Notes: generated from the sequence alone by a model not told the origin. DNA of 64,000 nt from Clostridia bacterium (GCA_017415145.1 JAFQJE010000010.1:1-64000); one strand, 5' to 3'; numbered from the stretch's first letter, positions 9,652 through 19,087 are shown. Numbers and translations: made by a program.

Positions 9652-10656
9652 TTATTCGCCTGTTATATCAAAATCTGTACCGATTCCACCTTTTTCCATA
9701 GCACGATTATAAACGATACCAGCAATAGCAACGTCCATACAGCCTGTACCGATGGGGATACATATAACACGCTTATCAGAGATATCACCGATATCATCTG
9801 TGCCTAGAGCTAATTCACCAATGGTTGTTGTAATGTGCTCTTCTGTAATTTTACCTTCATGGTTTAAGTGCTTTAAACAACCACGGTGTAAAGCCTGACC
9901 TACATGGTCAACAACAATCATGTCTGAATTCAAAATAAGATCGTCTTCGATTTCCTGATATGAGCCCATGGGGAATACTACCGTACCAGGTTTAATCCAG
10001 CTATCTTTTACAAAGCTGTCTTTTGCCTGTGTAACTGTTATAACTGCATCAACATCTTCACATACAGCCTTAGGATCATCGCAGATGATGATATCTCCCT
10101 TAACTGTATCTTTCATGTTTTCTTTATACTTTTCAGCAGAAGGTGCATATACATCATATACATAAACTTTTTCAATATCAAACACTTCAGCAATAGCCAT
10201 TGTCTGTGTATGTCCCTGCATACCTGCACCGTAAAGACCAATTTTAATTGATTTATTGTTCTTAAAAATGTGCTTTAATGCCACAGCAGTCTGCGCTCCT
10301 GTACGCATATTTGTTATGTAAGCACCATCCATTACTGCCAAGAATTTACCAAGTCTGGGATCTGCAAGTAAAATCATACCACAGATAAAAGGAAGACCAG
10401 CTTTCTTTCTTTCGCCTAAAATACCACCTACCCATTTAATACCGGCATAATCCTGATAGCCGATATAAGCAGGCATTGCATTAAAAAATCCTTCATATGG
10501 AGGATAAGGAGCTGATTCACCCAAATCAAGTGTCAGCTTTGTGGGGTTGATAACTGTGCCGTCAGCAAGACCACAGAAAGTTTTATCAACAGAGTCCACG
10601 ATGTCTTTCATGGTGATAAGGCTTTTAACCTCATCGATTGTGAATACTTTTGTCAT
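9652..10656 (-). CDS. Ornithine cyclodeaminase / mu-crystallin family NAD(P)-dependent enzyme
   Basis: Cytoplasmic Rossmann-fold enzyme of 334 aa. The family (PF02423) contains ornithine cyclodeaminase, archaeal-type alanine dehydrogenase, ketimine reductases and siderophore-precursor synthases. The active-site region DGAYITNMRTGAQTAVA and the dinucleotide-binding GLYGAGMQGHTQ motif are visible. I prefer the ATG at 10656, about 11 nt from an AAGAAG site, over a GTG four codons earlier. There is no arginine or proline pathway gene next to it, so the substrate is open. Confidence 0.85.
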   Translation of the reverse strand: MTKVFTIDEVKSLITMKDIVDSVDKTFCGLADGTVINPTKLTLDLGESAPYPPYEGFFNAMPAYIGYQDYAGIKWVGGILGERKKAGLPFICGMILLADPRLGKFLAVMDGAYITNMRTGAQTAVALKHIFKNNKSIKIGLYGAGMQGHTQTMAIAEVFDIEKVYVYDVYAPSAEKYKENMKDTVKGDIIICDDPKAVCEDVDAVITVTQAKDSFVKDSWIKPGTVVFPMGSYQEIEDDLILNSDMIVVDHVGQALHRGCLKHLNHEGKITEEHITTTIGELALGTDDIGDISDKRVICIPIGTGCMDVAIAGIVYNRAMEKGGIGTDFDITGE

Positions 10657-10714
10657 AATACTATACACTTCTTTCTTAAAAATATATTTAAAATCGGCAG
10701 TACCGACTTGTTAA

Positions 10715-12196
10715 CTAACGTTTTTTGAGGAGTAATCTTCTCTTTATGGGCGGAATAACCGCTGATTTCCACATTCCAAAGTGGAAAATCATAAGTATTG
10801 GGTAGAGTTCCAGTCTTCCCGCCAACATGTCAAACATCATAACATATTTTGATAATGGTGTAAAGCCTGAATAATTTCCTACAGGACCTACTTCAGACAA
10901 CCCTGGACCAATATTATTAAGAGTAGCTACAACAGCAGTAAAGCTTGTCTCTAAAGTATGACTTTCAAAAGATAACAAAAATACCGATACTATAAAAATC
11001 GCCACATATGTTATAAAGAACACATTGGTTGCACGGAGAGTTTCATGGTTAACCATTTTCCCCTCCATCTTTATCTTTTTAACACTATTGGGATGAATAT
11101 ATATCATTATTTCTTTCTTCACAGTTTTTGCTAAAATCATAATACGTGAAACCTTAATTCCGCCGCCTGTACTTCCTGCACACGCACCGATAAACATCAA
11201 AAGCACCAATATTACTTTTGCCGCTTGTGGCCACATATTAAAATCCGCCGTAGCAAATCCAGTCGTCGTTATTATCGAAGAAACCTGGAAAAAGGCATGT
11301 CTTATTGTAGGCTCTAATCCCATACCTCTCGGGAGAAGTCCTACTGTGATAATAGCACATGCTATTGCAATTATAAAAATATAACATCTTGCTTCTTCAT
11401 ATTTAAACGCCTGTTTAAAACGCCTGAGTGTGAGTAGGAAATATGCACCAAAGTTTATACCAAACAACATCATAAAAATAGCAACAACCCATTGACAATA
11501 CGGCGAATATCCCATAAAACTATTGTTTTTTATACCGAAACCACCTGTACCTGCTGTACTCAACGATGCACAAATCGCATCAAAGGCTGGCATTTCAACT
11601 ACAAGAAACATAAATTCAACAATTGTCAATACAATATACATAACATAGAGTATTGATGCTGTGTTCCTTATTTTGGGCACCAGTCTGTCAACAACGGGGC
11701 CGGGGCTTTCTGCTCTCATTATATGAATTTGTGAGCCGCCACCCTTTAGAGGAGTTACTGCAAGCAAAAACACAAGAACTCCCATACCGCCTATCCAATT
11801 TGCTATACTTCGCCATAAAAGACTCGCATGGGACAAGGCTTCCACATCTGTCAGAATACTTGCACCCGTAGTGGTGAAACCTGATACTGTTTCAAAAAGC
11901 GCATCTGTAAAATTTGGAATATCACCATTTATCATAAAGGGTAAACATCCAAAAAGGCTAAACAATATCCATGAAAATGCAACTATTACAAATCCTTCTT
12001 TTTCATATATAACCATATTTTTAGGTTTTTTCAATGATAAAAGTACACCTACTGCAAAGCAAATAGCGGCGACGATTAAGAATGCCCATCCATGAGCTTC
12101 CCTGTAAATTAAGGACGCGAGAAACGGCAAAATCATAAATGCGCCTTCAATATTTAATACCCAACCTAAAATATAAACAATAGCCTTTCTATTCAT
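10715..12196 (-). CDS. trkH: Trk-type potassium uptake protein, membrane subunit TrkH
   Basis: K+-translocating membrane subunit of 493 aa. Four membrane-pore-membrane repeats typical of the TrkH/KtrB superfamily can be followed, with selectivity-filter-like turns such as SGFTTTGAS, STAGTGGFG and IITTTGFAT. The C-terminal region contains ATLNNIGPGL. It begins 5 bp after the stop of trkA, so the pair is translationally close and forms one operon from the promoter at 13782-13810. It works with the TrkA subunit, which binds nucleotides and gates transport. Confidence 0.95.
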   Translation of the reverse strand: MNRKAIVYILGWVLNIEGAFMILPFLASLIYREAHGWAFLIVAAICFAVGVLLSLKKPKNMVIYEKEGFVIVAFSWILFSLFGCLPFMINGDIPNFTDALFETVSGFTTTGASILTDVEALSHASLLWRSIANWIGGMGVLVFLLAVTPLKGGGSQIHIMRAESPGPVVDRLVPKIRNTASILYVMYIVLTIVEFMFLVVEMPAFDAICASLSTAGTGGFGIKNNSFMGYSPYCQWVVAIFMMLFGINFGAYFLLTLRRFKQAFKYEEARCYIFIIAIACAIITVGLLPRGMGLEPTIRHAFFQVSSIITTTGFATADFNMWPQAAKVILVLLMFIGACAGSTGGGIKVSRIMILAKTVKKEIMIYIHPNSVKKIKMEGKMVNHETLRATNVFFITYVAIFIVSVFLLSFESHTLETSFTAVVATLNNIGPGLSEVGPVGNYSGFTPLSKYVMMFDMLAGRLELYPILMIFHFGMWKSAVIPPIKRRLLLKKR

Positions 12197-12201
12197 AACT
12201 A

Positions 12202-13602
12202 TTAGTCCTCAATAAGTATATCTGCAACATCTTTAAAGCCGCTTTCCATAGTAACTACCACTACCCTGTCACCCACTGCAATGGAATCATTACCGCCAGG
12301 GATAATCACTCTGCCACTGCGTGTAATGCATGCAACAAGGAGATTTTTCTTTAATCTTAATTCCTTAAGCGGAACACCAACAACAGGGGAACCGCTTTGA
12401 ATTTTAAATTCTATCGCTTCTGCTCGGTCTGCAAAAATATGATACAGTGTTTCTACGTTACTGCCGATAGAATTCTTTTTAGCTCTTACATATGCAATTA
12501 TTGCCTCTGCCGTTATATATTTGGGATATACAACACTCCCAAGTTCTAAACTGTCTATGACATTATTGAATGTAATTCTGTTTACTTTAGTAATTACTTT
12601 TGTGTTAGGGCTTCGTTTTGCATGAAGTGTGAGGAGAATGTTTTCTTCGTCCATACCTGTTAAAGGTATAAAAGATTCTGCTTCAAAAAATCCCTCACGT
12701 GCCAGCAACTTTTCATCACTACCGTCACCACATATTATCATTGCCTTGTCCAAAAGAAGACTGAGTTCCTCACATCTTGCAACATCACGTTCTACTATCT
12801 TTACATCAATACCCATATCAATAAGTTGTTTTGCTAGATAATATGACGTTCTTCCGCCGCCAACAATAAAAGAATTTGATACTCTATGAGTTTTTAACCC
12901 TATTTTCTTAAAGAAGCTGTGTGCATTTTTTACAGTTGAAACATAAGAAACAACATCTCCCGCCTCTAAAACATACGAGCCATTAGGTATTGTCAGTTCC
13001 CCATCACGCTCAACCGCACAAATAAGCACCTGAAAAGGAAATTCCTGCTGTAATTCATACAAATGCATACCGCATATCATATTGTTTTCAGGAATTTTAA
13101 AAGTGATCATCTCAACCTGACCTCTTGCAAATGCATTGATTGAAAGTGCTGAGGGGAACTTTAATAACCTTGCTATTTCATTTGCCGTTTCAAGTTCAGG
13201 ATTCAATATAATCGAGAGTTCAAGTTTTTCACGCAAATAATGAAGTTCTTCACTATAGTCAGGATTTCTTACACGGGCAATTGTTGAACATTTACCTACT
13301 TTTTTTGCCATTGTACAACAGAGGATATTAAGCTCATCCGAATCAGTAACTGCAATAATAAGATTTGTGTTTTCAATACCTGCATCCATTTGCACCTTGT
13401 AGCTGGAACCATTACCGACAATTCCAAGTACATCGTATGTTTCGCAAATATCATGTACCACATCTTTATTTTTATCAATAACCGTAATATTATGACCTTC
13501 TTCACAAAGACGCGAAACAAGAGTTGATCCAACTTTTCCACAACCAACAATAATAATATTTAAACCTTCGTTATCCTGCTGTTTCTTTTTAAATATATTC
13601 AT
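12202..13602 (-). CDS. trkA: Trk potassium uptake system NAD-binding subunit TrkA
   Basis: Cytoplasmic regulator of TrkH, 466 aa. Two RCK modules are present: a first Rossmann domain with VGCGKVGSTLVSRL near residue 20, a TrkA_C segment, a second Rossmann domain with GGGRTSYYLAKQL near residue 225, and a final TrkA_C segment at about 385-466. The ATG at 13602 follows GAGGA by 6 nt; longer starts overlap this site. RCK_C domains are known c-di-AMP targets in Firmicutes. The mRNA leader upstream is long and appears structured. Confidence 0.95.
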   Translation of the reverse strand: MNIFKKKQQDNEGLNIIIVGCGKVGSTLVSRLCEEGHNITVIDKNKDVVHDICETYDVLGIVGNGSSYKVQMDAGIENTNLIIAVTDSDELNILCCTMAKKVGKCSTIARVRNPDYSEELHYLREKLELSIILNPELETANEIARLLKFPSALSINAFARGQVEMITFKIPENNMICGMHLYELQQEFPFQVLICAVERDGELTIPNGSYVLEAGDVVSYVSTVKNAHSFFKKIGLKTHRVSNSFIVGGGRTSYYLAKQLIDMGIDVKIVERDVARCEELSLLLDKAMIICGDGSDEKLLAREGFFEAESFIPLTGMDEENILLTLHAKRSPNTKVITKVNRITFNNVIDSLELGSVVYPKYITAEAIIAYVRAKKNSIGSNVETLYHIFADRAEAIEFKIQSGSPVVGVPLKELRLKKNLLVACITRSGRVIIPGGNDSIAVGDRVVVVTMESGFKDVADILIED

Positions 13603-13775
13603 AATCATTCCTCGCCGAAATTTATCAAAAAACATAATTCCTATATGCCAGTTTTACCAGGAACAAAAATCTTTGCTTACAAAGGATTTTTCGTGACACC
13701 TTAAACTGATGAAGTTATCTATTAGCCGCAAAAGCAGTTAGACTTTTAGAAATTCTTTAAAAGAAAATTCCGTAT
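13603..13775 (-). ncRNA. Candidate structured 5' leader of the trkA-trkH operon
   Basis: About 170 nt lie between the promoter and the trkA start. On the minus strand three helices can be drawn. The first is UCUA...UAGA enclosing CUGC-UUUU-GCGG (about 13718-13742). The second is an 11-bp helix with one bulge, AAAAAUC-CUUUG / CAAAGAUUUUU (about 13664-13692). The third is UUCCU / AGGAA (about 13639-13662), ending some 40 nt before the start codon. It does not show the conserved blocks I know from the c-di-AMP (ydaO) riboswitch. The class is unknown, and the folding is by eye only. Confidence 0.4.
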
Positions 13776-13781
13776 GCATCA

Positions 13782-13810
13782 ATTATACTCCAATCAATCC
13801 CTGATGTCAA
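13782..13810 (-). promoter_or_regulatory. Promoter of trkA-trkH
   Basis: Consensus TTGACA (13805-13810) and TATAAT (13782-13787) with a 17-bp spacer on the minus strand. Confidence 0.8.
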
Positions 13811-13824
13811 GATTATCAAGCTAT

Positions 13825-13863
13825 AAAAAAAGGTAGCATACACAATGTGTTGCTACCTCTTTT
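13825..13863 (-). terminator. Terminator after the HtrA protease gene
   Basis: Inverted repeat AGGTAGCA / TGCTACCT (13831-13838 with 13851-13858), flanked by A-runs and followed by seven T on the minus strand. Confidence 0.8.
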
Positions 13864-13890
13864 AAGGTGATAAAAATATATAACGATTTT

Positions 13891-15285
13891 TTACCAACCA
13901 AAAAACGAGAAGAAATCTGATGGGAAACTATACTGCTGTGCACCGCCCTGAGCTGCATCGGGAACTATTTGTTGAGGTTCAGTCTGGGTTTCTGTAGAAG
14001 GCTTTTCCTCTTGAAGTACAATTGTACATTTTACATTTTTTCCATTTCTTGATACTGTTACCTCAATGCGGTCACCAACCTTATGCTCATCGCGTATTGC
14101 GTTTATCTGGTCCACATTCTCTACCTTTTTACCATCAAATTTTACAATTACATCACCCGGTTTAATACCGCCTTCATATGCTGCACTTCCAGAAACAACC
14201 GAATCTACATATACACCGACAGGTAAGTCATTTGCTGCTGCAATGCTTTCAGTTACGTCAATACCTGTAATACCAACCAAAGGTCTTCCTGTAACATATC
14301 CATGTTCTATAATTGATTCAATAACAGGAATTGCTTCATTTACAGGAATAGCAAAACCAAGCCCCTCTATGTCATATCCTGTTGATTTTGCCGTTGTAAT
14401 ACCTATTACCTGACCGTAAATATTAATAAGTGCACCACCTGAATTACCGGGATTAATTGCCGCATCTGTCTGAAGCATAGTCATTTGTCGTTCATCAATA
14501 ATCATCGTTCTGTTGATTGCACTTATATAACCAACTGTTAGTGTACTAACTAATTCTTCCTTCAACGGATTACCAATTGCAAGTGCCATATCACCCACTC
14601 TTAATGCTGCCGAATCTCCTAAATCAGCATAGGGCAAATCCTTGTCGCATTCAACCTTTAATACCGCCAGGTCTGTTCTGGCATCCGCACCAACTATCTG
14701 TGCATCAAAGCTTTGTCCTGCGATTGTTTTTACAGTGATAATAGCTGCACCATCAATAACATGATTGTTTGTTACAATATATCCGTCTTTTGTTAAAATA
14801 ACACCTGAACCACTACTTGTGGCTGAAGTACCACTAAGTCCCTTTCCTTTAGAGGTACAAATAATACTTACAACAGATGGGGAAACCATGTCATAAATAT
14901 CAGCAACAGACATTGCCTCGCCTGTCTTTTTATTTGCAACAGTTTTAATTTCACTATCGTTTCCCGCAATTATCGAAAGAGATGTAGAAGGATTCTGGCT
15001 TCTTGAGGCCGCAATACCCGATGAAATTGCTGCAAATATTCCAAAGCAAATGGCAGTAGTAACAATCGAGCTTATTACCGCTGTAAAAATGGGATTTTTA
15101 AATCTGTTTTTCTTAATCTTTGGTCTATAGACGGACAGAGCATTTTTTTCAGAAATAGTACCACTCATTGCCGCCTTATACTCATCATCGTACCATGTGT
15201 ACTCTTCGTTTTCTGTCAATTGATTTTTGTCAATATTTTCATATGTCTCATTTTCTTCGTTAAAGTTATTTTTAAATTCTTCCAT
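13891..15285 (-). CDS. HtrA/DegP-like membrane-anchored serine protease with PDZ domain
   Basis: Envelope quality-control protease of 464 aa. An acidic cytoplasmic N terminus (1-60) is followed by one membrane segment (about 67-92) and an extracytoplasmic trypsin-like domain. The catalytic triad is at His175 (TNNHVIDG), Asp205 (RTDLAVLK) and Ser282 (NPGNSGGALI). One PDZ domain lies at about 320-425, followed by a Gln/Pro-rich tail ending in aromatic residues. The single anchor and single PDZ match the HtrA/HtrB/YyxA proteins of Firmicutes. The ATG follows GGAGG. It is monocistronic, with a terminator downstream. Confidence 0.93.
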   Translation of the reverse strand: MEEFKNNFNEENETYENIDKNQLTENEEYTWYDDEYKAAMSGTISEKNALSVYRPKIKKNRFKNPIFTAVISSIVTTAICFGIFAAISSGIAASRSQNPSTSLSIIAGNDSEIKTVANKKTGEAMSVADIYDMVSPSVVSIICTSKGKGLSGTSATSSGSGVILTKDGYIVTNNHVIDGAAIITVKTIAGQSFDAQIVGADARTDLAVLKVECDKDLPYADLGDSAALRVGDMALAIGNPLKEELVSTLTVGYISAINRTMIIDERQMTMLQTDAAINPGNSGGALINIYGQVIGITTAKSTGYDIEGLGFAIPVNEAIPVIESIIEHGYVTGRPLVGITGIDVTESIAAANDLPVGVYVDSVVSGSAAYEGGIKPGDVIVKFDGKKVENVDQINAIRDEHKVGDRIEVTVSRNGKNVKCTIVLQEEKPSTETQTEPQQIVPDAAQGGAQQYSFPSDFFSFFGW

Positions 15286-15376
15286 AGCTTTACCTCCGAA
15301 CGAAATTTTATTTACAACATTATAATAAACTATATTTTTTACGTTGGTATGAACAAATTGTTAAAAATGAATTTTT

Positions 15377-15847
15377 TTATTTTTTGTCGAATAGCCTATT
15401 CTTTATCTTACATCCTAAAAAAATACATACATTACTAAAAACACCGCCGCAAAAATCAAGAAATACATCACGTACCTCTCCGCTTCTTCCACTTACATAC
15501 AATTGATGTATTTCATCAGTTGATGCAAATATAAGGCAATATACCAAACTTATTATGGCACAGTTGACCTTCCTTAAACCGTAGCTGTGCACCAAAAAGA
15601 ACACAAGTAATGTAAGTAAAGAAAATTCAGCAAAATGAGCACTTTTGCGTATCAAAAAATGCACCGCATGAAATACATCTTCTTCTTTGGCATCATCAAT
15701 TTTCTTTATCTTGCTTATTGTTTCTACTACCTGCCTTGCTATTCTCTCACTGGTGCCTGATGACTCCTCTGCTGTTTTTGAAGAAAAACCAAATATCTGT
15801 ACCGATATAAATATCACTGCACACCAAAGCAAAATTTTCTTTATCAT
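15377..15847 (-). CDS. VanZ-like membrane protein
   Basis: Small membrane protein of 156 aa with four hydrophobic segments. The family hallmark (PF04892) is seen in RKSAHFAEFSLLTLL and in FASTDEIHQLYVSGRSGEVRDVFLDFCGG. VanZ of the vancomycin cluster gives low-level teicoplanin resistance, but most homologs lie outside resistance clusters and have no settled role. Nothing else from a van operon is present. It follows the cpsD-like gene after a hairpin and starts at ATG with GGAGG upstream. Calling it a resistance gene would not be justified. Confidence 0.85.
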   Translation of the reverse strand: MIKKILLWCAVIFISVQIFGFSSKTAEESSGTSERIARQVVETISKIKKIDDAKEEDVFHAVHFLIRKSAHFAEFSLLTLLVFFLVHSYGLRKVNCAIISLVYCLIFASTDEIHQLYVSGRSGEVRDVFLDFCGGVFSNVCIFLGCKIKNRLFDKK

Positions 15848-15864
15848 TTTTCCTCCTGAATTTA

Positions 15865-15890
15865 ATAAGCCACGCTTTTGCGTGGCTTAT
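15865..15890 (-). terminator. Hairpin ending the cps-like operon
   Basis: A perfect 11-bp stem (ATAAGCCACGC / GCGTGGCTTAT) with a TTTT loop just after the cpsD-like gene. The U-tract is short (TTAAATT), so termination may be partial and the VanZ gene may be read through. Confidence 0.55.
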
Positions 15891-15893
15891 AAA

Positions 15894-16604
15894 TTATTCG
15901 TAATAATAATACCTTCTTCTCTTGTAGTAATATTTCTTTGATTTTGCATCAAATGCATCATTAACTACAAATCCCAGAATGTTTGCTTTTGCAAACTCGA
16001 GGAGTGATATAGACTCTTTTACAGCTTTAAAATGTGAACTATCTTTCTTTACTACAACTACAACACCAGACACAAACTGCGTAAGATATATTGTTTCTGA
16101 AACAATTCCCACAGGCGGCGTATCAATAAAGATATAGTCATATTTCTCCGAAAGCTCTTCAAACATATGCTCTACTTCGTCTATCATCAAAAGTTCTGAA
16201 GGGTTGGGAGGTACTCTGCCTGAAAATAAGCAATCAAAATTACAACCTTCAGGTCTTGAGATTGCCTCTTCTAAAGTACAAAAACCTCCAAGATAATCAG
16301 ATAAACCCGTTGTTTTTCTGTCGCTATTTGTATAACGTGCAATTTTAGGACGTCTAAGATCTGCATCAACCACTAAAACTTTAGCGTTTGAATCAGCATA
16401 TGCAGCAGCAACATTTATACAACTTGTGCTCTTGCCATCTCCCTGTTCAGCACTGGTAAAAAGTATAATTTTGGCTTTTTCCTTATTAGTGCCTACTAAA
16501 GCAAACATCATATTTGCTCTGATATTTTTAAAGCTTTCTGATATACGAGTTACGTCTTTTACTTGTTTTGGATCGTCTGTTGCTAATAAATTTTTAAAAA
16601 ACAT
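15894..16604 (-). CDS. CpsD/CapB-like bacterial tyrosine kinase (BY-kinase)
   Basis: Cytoplasmic P-loop tyrosine autokinase of 236 aa that controls polysaccharide chain export with its membrane partner. Walker A is at 51-61 (SAEQGDGKSTS), Walker A' at 77-82 (VLVVDAD) and Walker B at 157-162 (YIFIDTPP). The C terminus is a tyrosine cluster, with seven Tyr in the last 14 residues (KKYYYKRRRYYYYE), which is the expected autophosphorylation tail. The partner gene directly upstream encodes the transmembrane activator. No CpsB phosphatase or glycosyltransferase is in the operon, which is unusual. Family call is secure; the exported polymer is unknown. Confidence 0.9.
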   Translation of the reverse strand: MFFKNLLATDDPKQVKDVTRISESFKNIRANMMFALVGTNKEKAKIILFTSAEQGDGKSTSCINVAAAYADSNAKVLVVDADLRRPKIARYTNSDRKTTGLSDYLGGFCTLEEAISRPEGCNFDCLFSGRVPPNPSELLMIDEVEHMFEELSEKYDYIFIDTPPVGIVSETIYLTQFVSGVVVVVKKDSSHFKAVKESISLLEFAKANILGFVVNDAFDAKSKKYYYKRRRYYYYE

Positions 16605-16643
16605 TTATATCCCTCTATTTTATATGGTTGAATTAATTGTTTA

Positions 16644-17378
16644 CTATTTATCTTTTTTGCCTTTAGTTTTCTTTTTCTTTTGCTTTTTTTCCTTGGTATT
16701 TGTTGTGAAATAAGGAACTTCGCCTAAAACAGGGTATTTAAATATTTCTGCGATAGTTTCAGCATCTTTAACCTTGTTGTCAAGCATCTCTATTGCAAAC
16801 ACCAGAATCAAGCTTATTAACAAACCGGCAAATACGCCAATTTCAACATTTCTCACCATATTTGGCGACGAAGGAAATTGAGGATATTCAGGTTCGTCAA
16901 GTATCTTTACGTTACCACCTTCAACGATTGCCATAATCTGCTCCGACGCAAGATTGATAATAGTCTGAGCTATAATGTATGCATGCTGAGGATTTGCAGA
17001 GGTAACCGTTATAACAAGAATTTCGGTATTACTCTTATCCGTCATACTTACCATTTTTAAAATCTGTTCATGGTTATAGCCTAAGCCACTTGTTGTAGCT
17101 ACTTTCTTCATAAAAACATTACTTGTCAAAACTTCGGCATAAGTTTTTACAAGTTCCTGCCTAACCATAACCTCACTCAAGTTAATGTCAGTAGTCGTTG
17201 TAACTATATCAGTTGTATTTTCGGCATATAAAGAACCACCTGAAACGTACATAGGTGTTATAAAGAATGTTGTAAACAAACCTGACAGCAAACCGCCGAT
17301 TATCATTGCAACAACAAGACACCACCAACGTCTCATATATAATCTTAATAAATCCATTAAATTAATTTGCTTATCCAC
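16644..17378 (-). CDS. Wzz/CpsC-like chain-length regulator and kinase activator
   Basis: Membrane protein of 244 aa with two anchors, at about 14-36 (WWCLVVAMIIGG...) and 180-200, and an extracytoplasmic domain between them. This is the Wzz/YveK arrangement. The segment EYPQFPSSPN just before the second anchor is the usual proline-rich motif. The cytoplasmic C terminus is very lysine-rich (KKQKKKKTKGKKDK). The start is a GTG about 9 nt after AAGGAG. It lies 39 bp upstream of the tyrosine kinase, its expected partner, and 40 bp downstream of an SLH-protein gene, so it probably belongs to the long operon starting at 23225. Confidence 0.88.
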   Translation of the reverse strand: MDKQINLMDLLRLYMRRWWCLVVAMIIGGLLSGLFTTFFITPMYVSGGSLYAENTTDIVTTTTDINLSEVMVRQELVKTYAEVLTSNVFMKKVATTSGLGYNHEQILKMVSMTDKSNTEILVITVTSANPQHAYIIAQTIINLASEQIMAIVEGGNVKILDEPEYPQFPSSPNMVRNVEIGVFAGLLISLILVFAIEMLDNKVKDAETIAEIFKYPVLGEVPYFTTNTKEKKQKKKKTKGKKDK

Positions 17379-17418
17379 TGGTACTTCTCCTTAAATGAGT
17401 TATAGTCTAAAATATAAA

Positions 17419-19053
17419 TCAATTTGTAAATACTGCCTTTACATATGCACTTGTTCTGGGTAGATACATATCCATAAAAGACTCATATGTTTCAAATACT
17501 ACATAAAATTCCTGACCTAATTTTACTGTTTTTTCTATAGGATTTTTAATCATATCTCCGAAAAGTTTATCAACAGAAATGTTTGTGTTGTCTGCATTAT
17601 TCTGTACTGTAAATTTCACAGTAAATACAGCCTTGCCATTTTCCTTATAAGAAGCTGACGGATAGAAAACAAACTTCACATTGTAACCTGTATTCTTTTC
17701 TATGTAATCAACAACTTCGTTTGTGTAAGTGATATACACAGATGCCATTTTGTTGAATGAATTGTAGTATTCTTTTGCAACTACAGTATTGCTTTTCAAA
17801 TTATACACACCAACGGGTACACCTGATATCAAACGATAAAAATCACCATTGTTTGCTGGATAACTGGGTAAATAAGTGTTCATCTTTGCATTACCCATAG
17901 TTCCGTTTGTATAAGTAGTACCTAAGCCGATAACTTCATTAAATTGAAGTAACAATGCTGCATATTTCTTGACAGTAACAGGTTCTTCTGCACCTAATCT
18001 ACCATTGGCATAGAGCTTGATACCATGCGTTTTAGCGTATGTTAAAGACATGTCTTCATAAACTGCACTACTTAAATTCTTGCAATCAGGATAGTAATCA
18101 TTTTGCTTACCAAAATCAGAAGGAGCTGTGCCACGTCGAATAAATCCATACATAATGGCACCGATGGCATCCTGCATGGTTGCCTGAGAGTCCGCATTCT
18201 TAATTGTGTAAAATTCTTCTCCCCATACCATTTTGCATAATATATACATTTCCTTCGCATACTTGTGCTCGAAATGTTTAACAGGTTCATTTTGTTTATT
18301 TACAAGGTCATTGCCAACCATGTTAATCGCACCGCCATCTGCGGCAAAAACAATCGCCATTCGTGCAAGTTCTGCATTTGTAAGAACTCTATCCGCCTTA
18401 TAATCTTCACCTAAAAGATTCAAGGTGTTATATGTCTTTTTTAACAGTTCTTCATCTACTATATCAATAAAGTTATTTGTTGCATTTGCCGCAACCATTT
18501 CACGCGAGCGGATAATAAGCGTAGCTGCCTCTGCTCTGGTTAAAGAACCATCAAGACGTAAATTCAAACCATCGTCGCCTTTCATAAGTCCAATTGTATA
18601 TGCCCATGAAGCGGCATCGGGATTTGTGCCCTGCTTGGTGATTGCGGAAGGAGCATCATTATGCTTAGGAGAGCCGTTTCTTTTCCAGATAAGGTTTATA
18701 ACATCCCCTCTTTTAATTTCCATATCAGGGTATATCATAGAACCAATAGCATCAAGACCTGACCACATAATATAATCATAGGCCCAATGAGACTCAGAAA
18801 TGTCAGAATATGTACCATTGTACTTTTGGTCCCACTTACCAATCATTTTTGCAAATTCGGCACGTGTAACGGTTTTTGAAGGCTTGAAGGTACCGTCCTC
18901 GTAACCATTAATAGTGCCTTCATTTACCAAAGACATAATGTTTTTATATGCCCAATGGTTATCTGCCAAATCAGAAAATGTAACTGCGTTTACGCACACA
19001 CACATTGACATAATCAGGCACAAGCTAAGTATTAATGTTATAACTCTTTTCAT
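17419..19053 (-). CDS. S-layer homology (SLH) domain surface protein
   Basis: Exported protein of 544 aa. After a signal peptide (about 1-24) come SLH repeats: FSDLADNHWAYKNI...GYEDGTFKPSKTVTRAEF (about 26-75), a divergent second copy (about 80-125) and a third ending DGSLTRAEAATLIIRSREM (about 140-185). Further weak SLH-like segments follow, up to about 380. The last 150 residues form an unassigned domain. SLH domains usually bind pyruvylated secondary cell-wall polymer. The ATG at 19053 has GGAG 6 nt upstream. It lies between the HPr-kinase-like gene and the wzz-like gene in the same transcription unit. The partner of its C-terminal domain is not evident. Confidence 0.85.
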   Translation of the reverse strand: MKRVITLILSLCLIMSMCVCVNAVTFSDLADNHWAYKNIMSLVNEGTINGYEDGTFKPSKTVTRAEFAKMIGKWDQKYNGTYSDISESHWAYDYIMWSGLDAIGSMIYPDMEIKRGDVINLIWKRNGSPKHNDAPSAITKQGTNPDAASWAYTIGLMKGDDGLNLRLDGSLTRAEAATLIIRSREMVAANATNNFIDIVDEELLKKTYNTLNLLGEDYKADRVLTNAELARMAIVFAADGGAINMVGNDLVNKQNEPVKHFEHKYAKEMYILCKMVWGEEFYTIKNADSQATMQDAIGAIMYGFIRRGTAPSDFGKQNDYYPDCKNLSSAVYEDMSLTYAKTHGIKLYANGRLGAEEPVTVKKYAALLLQFNEVIGLGTTYTNGTMGNAKMNTYLPSYPANNGDFYRLISGVPVGVYNLKSNTVVAKEYYNSFNKMASVYITYTNEVVDYIEKNTGYNVKFVFYPSASYKENGKAVFTVKFTVQNNADNTNISVDKLFGDMIKNPIEKTVKLGQEFYVVFETYESFMDMYLPRTSAYVKAVFTN

Positions 19054-19087
19054 CTGTTTCTCCAATCTGTCGTGCTAAGCACAACTG

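Noticed and set aside
13603-13810. c-di-AMP (ydaO) riboswitch upstream of trkA
   Set aside because: Expected from biology, but the conserved sequence blocks of that riboswitch are not visible; only an unassigned structured leader is claimed.
15377-15847. Glycopeptide resistance gene (vanZ)
   Set aside because: Only the VanZ-like fold is present; no vanA/B, vanH, vanX or two-component genes are nearby.
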